Assembly: GCA_000181795.3 (NCBI GenBank)
Contig: CM012954.1
Coordinates: 11,105,576 to 11,169,575 of the forward strand
DNA from: Trichinella spiralis
Taxonomy: Eukaryota; Nematoda; Enoplea; Trichinellida; Trichinellidae
Length of the DNA stretch: 64,000 bases
Reading direction: 5' to 3'
A program made the translations under genes and the position numbers. The notes beneath the pieces were generated by a model. That model made no database searches. It was not told where the DNA came from and was given only the letters and a program-made list of their open reading frames with translations. Below, one piece after another: positions 38,515-54,489 of this stretch. Numbering within the stretch: position 1 is the stretch's first letter; each line of letters starts with the position of its first letter.

Positions 38515-41500
38515 TCAAACGGCCGGTCGACGTACCGGAACCGCGGCAACGTTCATCTCCGGATAGACGGTGAAATAATCTTGTTGCAATTTGTTGGCCG
38601 GTTTACGAAGCTTGGACACACCCCAGGAGACGATAATGCCGGAAAAGATCACGCAAAGCAAACTCACGCTGACGGTGACCGCGATAAAAGCCGACTCGGC
38701 AATGCACATCATGTCTTCTGGCGAGTGAGCCATCACTTTGACAAAGTTTCCCACTGAGAATGGAAATAATTAATTTTGTTTTTTTGGGAGGAGATCTTGT
38801 TTCACAACACCCAACTCACTACTACATCACACAACCACCACCACCACCACCACCATCACCACAGACAGACAGACAGATACTGCATAGAAATTTGCATGCA
38901 CTTTTTCAATTACGAATGCTACGACAACACCTACACCACCACCAATCACCGAATATATCTCATTTTGTTATTTTACAAAAGAAGAACAAACAACCTTTGG
39001 ATGAGTATTGTGAGAATAAATAAATAAATAAATAAATAAATAACTTACCATAAGGCAGAAGGGTAGATTCTTCTTGTTCTTCTTCTTCTTGCTGTTGTCG
39101 CTTCTTCTCAACATCGTTTTTCTGTTGTTCCTTCTCACCGTCGGCATAGACCCGTAGAACTGCCGACAGTTTCTCCTCGACCATCTCCTCTTCGTCGTCG
39201 TCGTTGTCAATAATCAACGTTTCGTTCATTTTAGCCGCGGTGGAACCAAGCGCAATGCTGCGCTTCTTGCGTCCGTTCGAGATGAACATCTGCCTGCTTG
39301 AACCGTCCAAGCAGTGACTCTGCAATTGTTGAAAATTTTATTATCAAATTTGTAACAATTCAGCGCTGCAGCGTCAAGGAGGGAGTGGCTAACTGTCTTC
39401 GTATTTGTTGACCTTATTATTCAAAAATTTGCTTATCTTGCTCTATTGTGGAGATGAGGCTAATGATGTGATTAAAATTGAAAGAAAACAAAAATTATCC
39501 GTCCATTTTTAGAAATGCATACAAAAAGAAAACCCCTGAAAATTATAAATTTTCCTTTTTGTTTCCTTTCCAAATTCGAACACTGCATGCAGTTTTGAGC
39601 AAAATAGAAAGAGCAAGAGAGAGAGAGAGAAAATGATGAAAGGAAGCTTAATTGTGCTGCTAAGAAATGAACAAAGCAAAAGCTGCTTGTGAAGAGAGAT
39701 TTCGTTGTGTGCTAATTAATTGCCAATTGGCCGTTTTGTTGATTAGAGTAGTGTTATTTATAATGGCTATTGGGGTGATTGGAAGAGGGGGAGTGATTGG
39801 TTAGTTAGTATCTGCGAGCAGATGAGATTCAAGTCGAGTGTTTGCTTACTGGTGGACAACCGTAGGGGCCGGCGCAGAACATGACCGTGCAAACCATTTG
39901 TATATCATAGGAGCCGTCGAGTCGGAAAGCTTTCATCATCGCCGCCAATCGGTTGTTGTTCTGATCCCTAACGACCGGCCCAATCAACGCTGGATAACGT
40001 GGGCAGCTAAATTTGACAATAGCCAATTGAGCAAAATATAAAATGCAACAAGCCAAGATTAGCCAAACTGCTTACCCGTTTTCGATCACTTTAAATGGTA
40101 CACTGTCGCCGGTTCCGCCGACACGCGTAGCGGTACACTCCAAAAGCATCATGTTGCTCGGTCCGGCTTGGTTGGAAGTGGCGACGAGCAAAATTTCAGC
40201 ACCGATGCAAGTTTCCCTAACCTCTTGGCCTTTCTTGTCCAAAAATTTCAAAGATGCACTCACCGGACCCGGGGTACCGGCTGGCAATAATTTCGGCTGC
40301 GCCTCGCTGAAAATATTCAAATTTGTCAAACCGTTGTTCCCTTGCTTTCAATTCACACACAAATCAAAAAATTACCCAATGTCGTACAAAGTGGTGACCA
40401 TAACTGAACCTTCGCCGATGCCTTTCAACGACGTGTCACAAGTGACGCGATAAAAGCGATCCCACTCGGTGGTCACTTGATGAGGCAGAACACCGTCCAA
40501 AGAGACCACGACCATCGCTTCCAATTTTCCATCCTGAATTCAGAAATTCAATTTCAATCACAAATTTTCAGCGCTTTGACAATTGGCACGTGAATTCTCC
40601 AACTATCTAGACGTGTTGTGTCTAGACTGCATCAGTTGCGAGTTGGATCTCCTGGAGGAGCTTCTTGAAGAAACCGACAATCTATCACTTTTGCCCCCTT
40701 GGAGATTTTTAAAAATTTCATCCATTATTATTTCAATTATAATATCTTGATCATTATAATATTTCAAAATCTATTTCAATAAAAGTTTCTTAATTAATAA
40801 AAATTATCTGAAAGAAAGAAAGACAAAGAAGAAGACGAACATCATCATCATCATCATCATATTACGTGGAGATGTACTGTAATGCCAATAGAAATACTGT
40901 AATTATTGTTTCAAAGTAAATTGGGGGGGGGGGGATGGAAAATAATCCAATTTGAAAATGAATTTTGAATGTTCAATTAGTAGATTTCCTTTGTTTACAA
41001 GTGTAAATTAAAAAAAATTTCTTTTTTGAACTGTTCGTAATAAACTTACCCTCAAAACAGTTCCACAATCACCGCTGACCGTTGGTGGTGGGAATGTCAT
41101 GACAATTTGTTTAGCATTAGTGACAGTTTTGTGACAAGTGGCGAAGCGATCAGCAGCATAAATAGCTCCAGTGTACGGTTCTCTTGTATTGACAATGAAA
41201 CGAATACCTTCACTTGTGCAAAGAGCCATACCGCCAAATTGTGATTCTGCAAAAAAGCGGAAATGAAGATCGAGTGGACGACAACAATAAATGAGTAGAA
41301 AATTAACATACCACAGTTGAATTCGTAGTAATCTGTCGACGGGTTGTTTTGCACGTTGGCAGTGGCTTTGTTGACGGCGTAGACGTAGCAGGCGAGTTTG
41401 GTGCGCACGTAGTTGATGGATTTGCAGTTCAAATTTTGGAAACACAACGAAATACAGTCGGCTACAGTGACACCTTGAGCACTGGCAACTGGTGTAGCTT

Positions 41501-43938
41501 GGATTGCAGACCCGATGAAACGTTCGAATGCAGCCTGTTGTCGGCAAGTGCTCGACGTGAGATCAGCTACAGATTGGAAAATATATTAGCAAAACCAACG
41601 CACACGCATGCAGAGAAAAAGAAAGAGAAAAATTAAGAAGAATAACAATTGTACTACTGTACCAGCAACGCAGGTTGGTTCGTAGTAATCTTTGCCTTCG
41701 AGCTTGGGTGGACCTTGCTGATCGGCACGTGAAAATGTGTCCTCGTCGGAAATGATGCATTTCTTCAACGACGGTGAATATTCTGCTGATCGACAGAAAG
41801 TATTCAACGAATCCAAACACTTTTGCAAGCACTGCGATTCTTGGGCTTCGATGCTCGAAGTGTGATCATACTTGTGTATCTCGAAGCTGGACGTTTTCAC
41901 AAATACCAAATTGCCACCAATGTGACCACATCGATTTTGTCCTCAAATAACAAAATACAAGTGAACTGAAGTTGCCAAAGAAAAACAGATATTAATTTCA
42001 ACAGCCATTTATTACTTGATAAACAGTTGCTGTCGAAATAGTCGATCGGTTCACTTTGTGATTTGCGCATATATTGTGGCTTGCTGCGTCGATCTTGGTC
42101 GCTCATTTCGCAAAAGTAAGTGTTGTAATTGTAATTGACAGAACGACAGACGAACGATTCTTCCAACAAGCATGCGCTCAGACAATCCTCCCTGGAGCCG
42201 ACTTGAATCGAACGACGGACAAAACCTTCCAAACGCGAGTTCCGGGTCCTTTCAAAACTGTACGATCGGTAAGAGCATGCTTGATGTGCAGTGACGCCTG
42301 AGATGAAAAAAAAAACAAAAAATTATTCTTCTCTGAACTGTACAATTTGCACTAATTAATTCCTTCCTACCTGGCAGGCAAACTTTTTCATAGTAGAAAT
42401 TGTTCGCACTTGGATTCGGTGCCAGAATGCCGGATCCGGCGGGCGTGGCAGCGTTGTCGAAAAAATGGCACGTCTCCTGACCGTCATAGTTGAACGACGC
42501 GCAGGCCCTGGGCGCGCCGGTCGTCGGTTCGATGTTGTGCTTGCAAAAGTGAGCGCAAGAAATGTCATCACCGGCTGACGATATCACCAGCGGAACGCCG
42601 GTTAGCCGAGCACGAGAGATGCGTATGAAGACGGCAACTTCATTCGGAGCACACTGGTAGACTAAACATCACAACAACAACAACAAAATGAAACGTAGTT
42701 TTTCTTTCCAATTCAAAAAAACAACCTGTATGTCATTTTGCATACTGTAAATCAGTTTGACAACAATTATTTGAAACATTTTAAATAAGTTAATTAAATT
42801 TAAATAAGCTAAATATTTAAAATTGCATTGAAAAAAAAAGTTGACACAATGTAAACAATGATTAGCTTGGTTGCTCATTTCGAGCAACTTCTTTTGCCAC
42901 TTAAATTACACACATCGTGTGTAGGTAAAACAGACCGTTTTGATCAGATAATGTGCACAGTCAGCGACCTTTGATGACATGTCACATACGTCACTGGGGT
43001 TTGGAATACGCGCGACAAAATGACACTGAAATGCACCCGCATGCCCCGGCGCGGTACCACTTTGTCGGTGGGCTTAATTGCCCTTGACATTTCTTATTCA
43101 ACGGACAGCGACTTGTTTAATTTAATCGGAAAAACAACACATTCCAGTGTTTTGAAATTTTTACAATCGCGGGCAAATTCGAGATTTAAAAAAAATAAAC
43201 AAACAAACCAACGAATGGTACAAAAAAATTGTACCGGCATTGTCAAGAGGTCAATGATCGCCATTATCAATTATGACAGTGAATAATTTAAATTCGGTAA
43301 CATTTGCAGCAAAATTCCACAAATGCTGAAAAAATTCATAAATGGCAACAAAAAACCAATACGCGACCGAATTTTTACCCATTGTCAGTGTTGCGCAAGC
43401 GGATGACTCAGTATTGTGAAAATTTTTGTTGTTGTATCAAAATTTGAAAAAAAAACAGGAAGAATATACTTTTTTGAAATGTTTCTATTTTACAATGATG
43501 AAATGGAAGTTTCGAACAAATAAGATTGAAAATTTAAATTTGCAATAAATTGAAAACATCGTAAAACAGTCACAGACAGCTAGACAGATCGATTATGAGC
43601 AGAAAATTGAAAACTATCGTTCTATTTCGATACGAATCTTCACAAGCTGTGCATTTATGTTTTACATGCAAATGAAATTTTCAATGAATAACCAAAGAAA
43701 GAAATGAAAAGAACAATATTTGGTCAAAAATAAAAATTACAACAAATAAATAACAATTACCTGATTTGATGTATTTTCGTAGGAGAGAAATTTAAAATTC
43801 TACCGTATGATTACTGTATATGTAGAAAAAAAAGAGCGGAAAAATAATGAAAGGCAGGTATTAAAAGGTTGACTTACTTGAAAAAGCCCGCTGAGCGGTA
43901 AGGAGGGAAACGAGCAGCAATGCCAGAGAAATTTGCAT
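38515..43938 (-). CDS. PAN/ZP-domain apical matrix protein (NOAH/NompA type)
   Basis: Eleven exons: 43938-43878, 42661-42371, 42297-42016, 41941-41663, 41566-41312, 41246-41050, 40533-40376, 40306-40076, 40006-39850, 39319-39049 and 38753-38515. They give 806 aa with every phase matching. Residues 1-20 are a signal peptide. Four PAN/apple-like modules follow, each on its own phase 1-1 exon (about 21-117, 118-211, 212-304 and 305-389). The ZP domain covers about 390-645, starting MALCTSEGIRF and ending MVCTVMFCAGPYGCPP. A furin-type site RKKR lies at 654-657. Then come an acidic, Gln/Glu-rich stretch, a membrane helix near 748-770 and a short tail. This is the order of Drosophila NompA and nematode NOAH-1/NOAH-2, which form filaments in apical matrix joining cuticle to epidermis and sense organs. 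Intron 1 (42662-43877) is the largest. Confidence 0.92.
40921..40934. repeat. Poly-G run in a NOAH-like gene intron
   Basis: A run of about 12 G in otherwise AT-rich DNA of intron 6 (40534-41049), beside an (ATC)n tract at about 40841-40861. On the transcribed strand of this minus-strand gene it reads as poly-C in the RNA. Confidence 0.85.
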
Positions 43939-46547
43939 TGCAATTGGGGTGCGTCAAAGTGATCAACGATCAAGTTGGCACTGTTGTTGGTGAACGTCTG
44001 AAAAGAACACCTGAAGAAGCGTTTGTCGAATGGTGTTTTGCCGTGCAGATGTATGGAACGGGCGGATGTTGTATTAGTAATGAAGAGTTGTAAAGTTGGG
44101 CAGGGAAAATTTAATATGATTATATTAATTGAAACCAAAGAAGAAAGAAAGAAAGAATGGACGAATCTCCAACCAGCCAACCGCTTACAACAGAATTACA
44201 AAACGTTATACAAATGCCTGCTTGAAGACAGTGTCGGTTTAATACGACAGCCAGGTAGACGGAAAGTGGAACAACTCGCTCGACAAACTTTCACCTTTTC
44301 TTATGGACCGCTCGGCAAGGTCGTTACCCCTAAGACCCTTGGAATCTTCGGTACAGTGCCAGTGTGCGATCGGTCTGCAATCACCAGGTCAACCCTGACG
44401 TGCTCCATTCTTCCACATGACAGCCTTTTATATTCGATGACAACACTTCCCAAAGGATTTTCAAAAATTAAAAAAAAATCAAACAAAGTTTCAAAAACCA
44501 CACCCACATCGAACTGTATTCCACAACAAATAAATACGTCATCCGTTATTATTATTATTATTATTGGCAACGAAACAGTTTTAACCGCATGAAAATGCAT
44601 ACACGCAAAAGAATTTATCTCACTGCTAAATATTTTTAAAATACAAATTTATTTCATATAAAATAGCAAATATTCAAAAATATTTAAATTTTTATTAAAT
44701 ATTTATAATTTAACTTTTTAATATCAACTAGCAGATGTTCAAAATATAAATAAAAAATGTGTTATTAAAAGTTTTTGAAAAATCCTTTTCCTCGACAAAA
44801 GAAAACGAAAATTGAACATTCATTCCAATTGTCTTGTCATTCAAATAAAGTCATCAAATTTTCAATCACACTCGATTGAATTTTGTCCAAAATTAACAAT
44901 TAAAAAAGTATAAATGAAAAATCACTCTTAAAACATGTTCATTAAGAAAATCAGTTCAGAAGAATAACCTTCCACCGAATGCCAATGTCAAATGCCATGC
45001 ATACAGTAACACTTTAGAAGACAAAAATAATTTTCAAATCAAAAATAAAAATCTAAAGCATGTTTATAATAATAATTTTTTTTTCAAAACAAAACATATT
45101 CACAAGTGAAAACTGCATATTGTCATCGCGTATTCACCGTTAGTACAAGAATTATTTATTTTCAGTTTCAATAGTTCATTTTCGGTTATAATTTATTCAA
45201 AAACAAATCTTTATAAAGTTAATGTCAACAATTTGCTGTACGAACTTTTTCATCAAAATTGCAAACAATTTTTTTCAAATTAACACTAAAAAAAGAAGAC
45301 TTTTAAATTTTAACTGACAACTTACATTTGCGAAATTTGCGTTCCAAAATTGCATGCATAACTTTTGTTGCTTGATAGAAATTTTCCATAAAACACCAAT
45401 ATTTTATGGTTCAAATCTGTTGATATTCAATCAATATTAGTTGATGAAATTTTAGCTCAAGTCAGAAAAAATTGCAAAGAATGCCATTTCGATCAGATTA
45501 TCAATTTACATTACATTTATCAATTTTCTCTCAATCGAAAGCAATCAAATGACATTTAATAAAGTTCACTGTGAAAAATAATAATTAGAATGCGCAATTC
45601 AATCACAAATGTACCACTTTTATTAAAAACAACAATAATACTTACATGTGGGTTTGGATTTTTGCATGGTAGCAGCATCTTCAGTAGAACTTTTGGGTCA
45701 ATTTCACCATTGCATTTTGCTTCGTCTTCATTTTATCAATTGTACACAGTGCCTAATCAAGCGCAGAGACATTGTAAAAATTCCAATCAAAAAATGTTAT
45801 CTTACCAACTTTTGAAATATCTAACAAAACTGCAATGTCAAGCAAATGAATTTTCAAAAAAAACGCAACGTGTGGCACGACCTAATGAAAGCAACCATTG
45901 AAAATATGAATTTCAATTCAAATACACTCTGCTTTGCAGAAATAAGATAATTGCACATGTTGAAATGTCGTGAAAAAAATGCAATAACAAAAAAAAGAAA
46001 CTTTAAGGTTGTTTCATAAAATGAAAAATTCAAAATTGCCCATCACACAATGTACTGTAAATTGATCAGCATGTTCAAATGTTATTGGTGAATCAATTTA
46101 TTCAAAATGACAGCTTCGTTCATTACAAGTTAAAATTGCCCATTATAAAATGCAGCCACTTATAAATACAAAATTTCGTACAAAGTGCTGCTGCGTAAAA
46201 AGTCATCGAAAATGATACTCATGACTGTATATGTATATGTATGAAAAATATGAAAAGGATATATCCACGCAGAATAAGTGACGAAGTTTTCTGTGTAATT
46301 ATAAAGTGCCAATAGTCGAATAAAGTAAAAACATTTTTCAAACGACAACACGGTCGTATGAACAGAATAAAATTTTAAAAAATGGAAGAAAACAGACAAA
46401 CAATCAATGATATAATAAAGTACACTGACAGTGAGATAAATTTCCGGCCAGCAGCACATTTCAAATATATTTGAGCAGTGGTAGGCGTGGAACTGCACAG
46501 CTGAAATTGAAGAACCCCTGACATATTGCTTTCAGTAGAAGCCATTT
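43939..46547. other. Intergenic region between the NOAH-like and G-alpha genes
   Basis: The first 600 bases upstream of the NOAH-like start are GC-richer and probably hold its promoter. The rest is AT-rich. (ATT)n lies at about 44546-44565. A 103-codon frame at 45590-45901 is listed separately. No RNA gene or repeat family recognised. Confidence 0.55.
45590..45901 (+). CDS. Candidate secreted 103-aa protein, unknown
   Basis: An ATG frame of 103 codons opening with a hydrophobic segment (LLLKTTIILTCGFGFL) that would do as a signal peptide. A cysteine-poor, Gln/Ser/Lys-rich body and a TGA follow. In DNA this AT-rich a frame of this length is uncommon but expected once or twice per window by chance. 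No family match comes to mind. No splice sites, promoter or polyadenylation signal support it. Confidence 0.2.
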   Translation: MRNSITNVPLLLKTTIILTCGFGFLHGSSIFSRTFGSISPLHFASSSFYQLYTVPNQAQRHCKNSNQKMLSYQLLKYLTKLQCQANEFSKKTQRVARPNESNH

Positions 46548-49414
<2,867 letters not shown>

Positions 49415-51047
49415 CACCGAAGACTGAAAAAGCCAACCGTCAGCAACAGCCAACATGACAACCACAACCACAAGCGTCGAAAGCACTGACCAAGTGCTGA
49501 GCAATGAGGCAAGTGGTGCGCGCGAATTTGCGTGGGTGGGGAGTGAAGAGAGCAAAGCAAAACGAAAGAAATTAAGAAAGAAGAAGAAAAATTAAAAAAA
49601 CAAATTACCCACGAAAAAATTCCACGTTAATCAATACTTGAAGCGTGCTATTAGAAAAGTATCAGAAATTTTTATACGGAAGTTCGTTAAATCCGCGTTC
49701 GCTTCGCCAATGAGAATATACACCAAACTAGCTAGCGTTGCTATCTAGCTAGCTGTGTGCAAGCAATTGAAAATTTTCACTTTATTCTCTCCTTTTTTCC
49801 CTTTTGTTGGAGCCACGTTAATGTCCTGAAAACAAGGGTCACAAAGAGAGAGAGATGAACAAATGCGCAGGGGTCGTATCAAGGTCGACACGAAAAATAA
49901 CCTCTTTCAGCCTGAGAACCGTCCGCGTGCATGTGTGATTATAAGGTACTTAAAACACTGCTACGCATTACAACTAGTATTCTATGACATTCGGAGAGAA
50001 ACAATAATGCCAGTTTCAAAGTACACAATAATAACGGTCTATCGAGCGAACAGTCCAATTAAGAGCAAATCAAATGGCTGTATTTGCACTGTAACGCGCT
50101 GTTTCGCTGCGATCCTCATCCAGCTAAAAGCAAAACTGACGCGCGTACAAATCATCACAAGCAGCTAATTTAACGAATGAATCATGTCTACTTGGAAGAC
50201 GATCAACTTTCATCGGAGGCTTCATATTTTATAAATAGCATATTGTTGTAAATGTTGAAGAACAATACTCGTGGTTTGGTTGACAAATCTGACGATGCTT
50301 GGATAAATTTTCAAAAAAAATCACAATACAACAGATGAGGATAAATGAATTTACAACAATTTAAAAATTTTCTTTACATGCAATCGCAGAAAGTTTAAAA
50401 GTGCACAAAGTTTCACCAGAGAATTTATCCGCCAATCAATGAAACCACGACACTGTGAAAAGTATAGTTAAATTCAATTAGCATCACTTGGGACGATCTT
50501 AGTTGGCGTTCAGACGGAAGCGTAACCATCTTACCGTTAAATAAGCGAATTAGAGTTTCAGTTGATGTTCTGATAGCAAAATTGCTTATAACTGCCGCTC
50601 ACGGAAGCCACCACACGCACTTCGTTATCAACACTGTAAGATTCAAAAGCTACAATACGATTTGCAGGTATACCAGAAAATTTATTTCATAATCTACATT
50701 TCTCAGATTTCAAAAAAAATTATAATTTCAATGTGCACTTTGCATTTATTATGTATTATAATAAATTATTTCAAGTAAATAAAATATTTTAATTTATTTA
50801 AAATTGAAAATAAAAAATAAAGCAATGCATAATAATAGAAATTTGAATGTTTGAACGTTAGCTGAATGTAAAGTAAAATTTACAAATATTTTGTTCAATT
50901 TGCAATTTATAAACCAAATTATGAACAACTTTTTAAAAATAATTATCAAAAAAATCAAATTACACCTGATTTTAATTTTATACCGTAACTGCCAGTTTTG
51001 TTGTCAGCAATAACTTTTAAACGAGTTTTTTGCGGAAAAGAACAAAA
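49415..51047. promoter_or_regulatory. Shared upstream region of divergent G-alpha and CZIB genes
   Basis: The two genes point away from each other across 1.6 kb. The part next to the G-alpha gene (about 49.4-50.2 kb) is GC-richer, with several open frames that look accidental. The rest is AT-rich. A (GA)n tract lies near 49845. No TATA box stands out. Confidence 0.4.
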
Positions 51048-52125
51048 ATGGTAATGAATTGAAAAAATACGTTAGAAATTATATTTCTCGCTTATAGCCG
51101 AAGTATTCACTCGAAATGAAAATTTTAACCAACACAGTGGAAACTCTAGAACCGAACAATGATAATTTTGCGTGGCAAATTACAGTATGTCTTTTTTGGA
51201 AAAATGCAAATGAAAATTCAATAAAATTTTAATTAAATAACGTTTTTTAAATATTTTCTTTTTGTTTACGAGACTTCATTTACTATATGTTAAATTCTAT
51301 CATGTCTTTTTAAATTTACATAACATTTTTTTTACATTTGATTATACAAGAGCAAAACAGTAAATAAAATAGTTTGCATTGTTGTTTTATTTTGTTTTGA
51401 TATTTACAAATACTTGTAATTAGTTGAAATGTTACGAAATATGTACATGTAGTGTAGTGAATGAATTTTTTCAAAGGTGAAGTGCCAATGTGGCGAAGTT
51501 TCGACTAATTGGCATAGCATTTACAAAGAGGTAATTGGAGCCAATTGAAAATTTTACTTATAAAATGAAATGAATTCAGGAAAAATTCGACATCCCGGGC
51601 AGTCGAGGAGATGCAAATTTTGTCAAAAAATGCAAAGTTTGTGGAAAAGTTGGTACCATAGGTGAATTTGTTCAATTATTTGTAGAAATAACATGGTTTT
51701 AAAAGAAATTATTTTATTATTTTGCATTACCGTATTATTTTTTGTTTAATAGATATTGTCGATGGATCGATTTCCGCTTATGATGCAGAACTGGGTAAAG
51801 CATGGCAAAAGGTGGTCATGTTTGAGTGCCGCGGTGTTAAGCCTGTTGACTTTGAACCAGGCGTACTGAGCAACGTCGAAAATTGTACATATTTTACTGT
51901 TAATAAGATGAAAATGAATTTTAGGGTGGATGGATTGTTACAGCCATGAGTGGTGCTCGTTATGAAAATGTTGATCTATCGGAGAAGGTTTGATTTGGAA
52001 AGTTTAAGAGAAAATAATTTGTTGTAATGTTTTTTCTTTTCCACCAGACCTGGGCTGAATACGACGAAAAAACTTTAAATGCAGTAACAATCGATGATAT
52101 TAATTATCGCTTTATTAAGCGCTGA
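51048..52125 (+). CDS. CXXC zinc-binding protein CZIB (DUF866 / C1orf123 family)
   Basis: Small conserved eukaryotic protein of poorly known function. Seven exons: 51048-51050, 51098-51184, 51477-51530, 51580-51661, 51753-51862, 51925-51987 and 52048-52125. They give 158 aa; the human protein has 160. Matches to the family include KYSLEMK near the start, NDNFAWQIT, SRGDANFVKKCKVC, VVMFECRGVKPVDFEPG, and the closing WAEYDEKTLNAVTIDDINYRF. The first coding exon holds only the ATG, with the intron starting right after it. Of the two CXXC pairs, the second is intact (C66-KV-C69). The first reads C33-Q-C35, one residue short, which is odd for a zinc site. It lies 516 bases upstream of the next gene on the same strand; this gap is long for an operon. 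Confidence 0.9.
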
Positions 52126-52640
52126 ATTAGTGAATTGTATAGCTTCTGAAGTGAGTGGGTTTTTTTTAAATAAAACATCATTCGGTATGGTTATCGTATT
52201 TTCTGATGCGATAATTGATTGAGAAGAAATATCGTAGCAGACAGTAACTCTTGGAGTTTGAAGTTCGGGAAAGCGTTTTTTTATGCATAATTTTTTTTCG
52301 ACTGGCGTATGATTCATTTAACTGAGTTGTTGTTGTTGTTGTTGTTGTTTCATTTTGGTCTTCAGCTTTTTACAACGTGAAATTATAATTCCTGTTTCAA
52401 AGCAATTCTTAAACTATTGTTGTCAAGTAGAGCGTCGCGGTATATAAGTTCCGGTAATTTTTACTCGAAGCAAACAAAATTTGAAATTTTAAATAAACAA
52501 AGAAACTGGGTTTTTCAAATTCACCTTCTTCAACATGGAGATGGGCGGCGGCAAGCAGCAGATTGTGGAATTGTTTGTCGCAAGTGAAGTGGTGAGGTGG
52601 AAAATTGTTTGTTGTTCGCATTGTCAGAAAAAAAAGAACA
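52126..52640. other. Spacer between CZIB and the cuticlin-like ZP gene
   Basis: AT-rich spacer. AATAAA-type signal for CZIB at about 52169 (TAAATAAAAC). A (GTT)n tract lies at 52328-52347. The sequence near 52.44 kb (GGTATATAAG) is a fair TATA box for the downstream gene, about 200 bases ahead of its ATG. Confidence 0.45.
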
Positions 52641-54489
52641 ATGAACACTGGATGCTTTTCTGTATGCAAAAGCGTTTTGCTCTTCTTCTTCTTCTTCTTG
52701 CTAATTAACATACCAGGTATGGTAATAAATGTTTGTTTGTTAATTTTCGAAGACAATTGATGGTGGATTATTAGTGAACAATCATTTAATTTTTTTTTAA
52801 ATATTATTTTATAGCTGCTCACAATTCTGAAATTCCATGCGACAGGTCCAATGTTGAAACTGCCGTGCAACGATTTTGGATTGTAGACTTTGATCCAGTG
52901 ATGAATAAAGCAAGACATTATGATATCAGTTGCAACAGTTCCGGCATGCATGTGGCCGTGCACATGGAACGTGTAATAGAAAGGATGCATTGTTTTTGAA
53001 TATTAATTAATGTATTATATGTTTAGCCGTTTACGGGAACTGTGCATCTCGCGGATCGTTTTTCACAATGTCGGAAGGTGGTTGAGTCGGCAGATTCGTT
53101 TGCAATGTTTTTTCCCAACAGTGAAGCGAATGTTGGATGCAACATCAAAGAAAAAGTAACCTTATTATATACGAAATTTCAAAGCGTCAGCTTCTCTTGT
53201 AGTTTTGTTCATTTGGATGGACTTTGGTCGACAATTTATTTATAGGACAATCGATTGACCGCTACTTTGATTTTTTCCAATCAACAAGCCAATCTACCTC
53301 GGAATGCAATTTTTGGCAATGATGCAGTCGACGAAGTGCAATGCATGTTGGAATCAACGTCAGCCGAATCGAATAACAATAATTCAAAAATGATCTATAC
53401 CCATACAGGCTTAACGTGAGTTGAAATGGGAAAATATTAGCTGTTGCTGTTGTTTTCATTTCATAATTTTTTCAGTGTTATTGAACAAGCAACTGCTGCT
53501 GGTGATGGTGATGGTGGTAGTGGTACATCAATTGTTCAAGAATCCACTGTTCACCGACAGGCTCATCTGGAAATATTGCGTGATTCATCACCCGTGAAAC
53601 AAGTTTACATTGGTGAAACTTTACTGCTTAGCATATGGGCTGATTATGACGGTTTGCATTTGGTGAAATTGATTGAAAATTTGATTTATTAATTCAATTC
53701 AATTCAATTCAGCCGAAGGAATATTCGTGGAAAATTGTTCCGTCACCGACGCCCAACTCGAGCAGCCATTGTTACCATTGATCATCAATGGGTGCTGTGA
53801 ATATTGCACCGTAGTGTGTTTTATTGTTGAGAATTTTTATGAAATTTCTTTTTACAGATGTTCCGTAGAGCCGAGCATTATCGGTCATTTTCATCATGTT
53901 CCCGATCGTTTGCAAGCATCCTTTCAAGCGTTCAAAATGGCCGACGCGGAACAACTTTATTTTCAGTGCGTGATAAAATTTTGCAACGATTGGTGCCCAC
54001 AGGTAAAAATATAGTTGAAGAAATTGATGATACATGAAATTCGATCTTGATTTGTAATGGAAATCATTTTTATTCAACAGGTTGAATGTGACAATGGAAA
54101 TAATGCAGTAGTGGTAACGAGAAGCGCAACACGACTTCGACGTATAGTGAATGGAATTGAACAAAAATCCCAGAACGCCGTCTATTCATCCGTTGAAACA
54201 CTGATTTCTATTTTACCGAAAGAAAGCAGTACAACACCCAGTCAACAGTTGATTGGTAAATTATGAACGAATGAATAATGATGGAATATTTTCTAAATCC
54301 TTTAGTTGTTGTCAATGATAATAAATAATTTCAGGTTTAACATCAGAAATGCTCAACGATTCAGAAGCTCAGAGTTGGAAATTCGCCACATCTGTAGTAC
54401 TTTTGTTCGCGTTGAGCTTGCTGGTGGTCAGTTTCATCGTTCTACTCGCTTACTGGCAGTGGAAACGACGACTGGCAAATGCACAATGA
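52641..54489 (+). CDS. Cuticlin-like ZP-domain transmembrane protein
   Basis: Nine exons: 52641-52716, 52815-52972, 53027-53155, 53246-53415, 53476-53651, 53713-53791, 53858-54002, 54081-54255 and 54335-54489. They give 420 aa in consistent phase. A signal peptide spans residues 1-25 and includes a run of phenylalanines from a TTC repeat. The ZP-N half begins CDRSNVETAVQRFW and has PFTGTVHLADRFSQC. The ZP-C half ends ADAEQLYFQCVIKFC. RLRR at 329-332 is a furin-type site, and a membrane helix lies at about 386-408 before a short basic tail (WKRR). Such proteins are cut from the membrane and polymerise in cuticle or other apical matrix. No other domain is present, as in nematode cuticlins. Its 3' end faces the next gene across 376 bases. 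Confidence 0.92.

Noticed and set aside
44023-44592. 189-codon plus-strand open frame
   Set aside because: It lies in the presumed promoter of the minus-strand NOAH-like gene, is joined through low-complexity tracts (poly-K, poly-I from an ATT repeat), and shows no domain or splice context.
52126-52640. CZIB and the ZP gene as a trans-spliced operon
   Set aside because: The 516-base gap is long and the downstream gene has its own TATA-like box near 52.44 kb; no operon signature.
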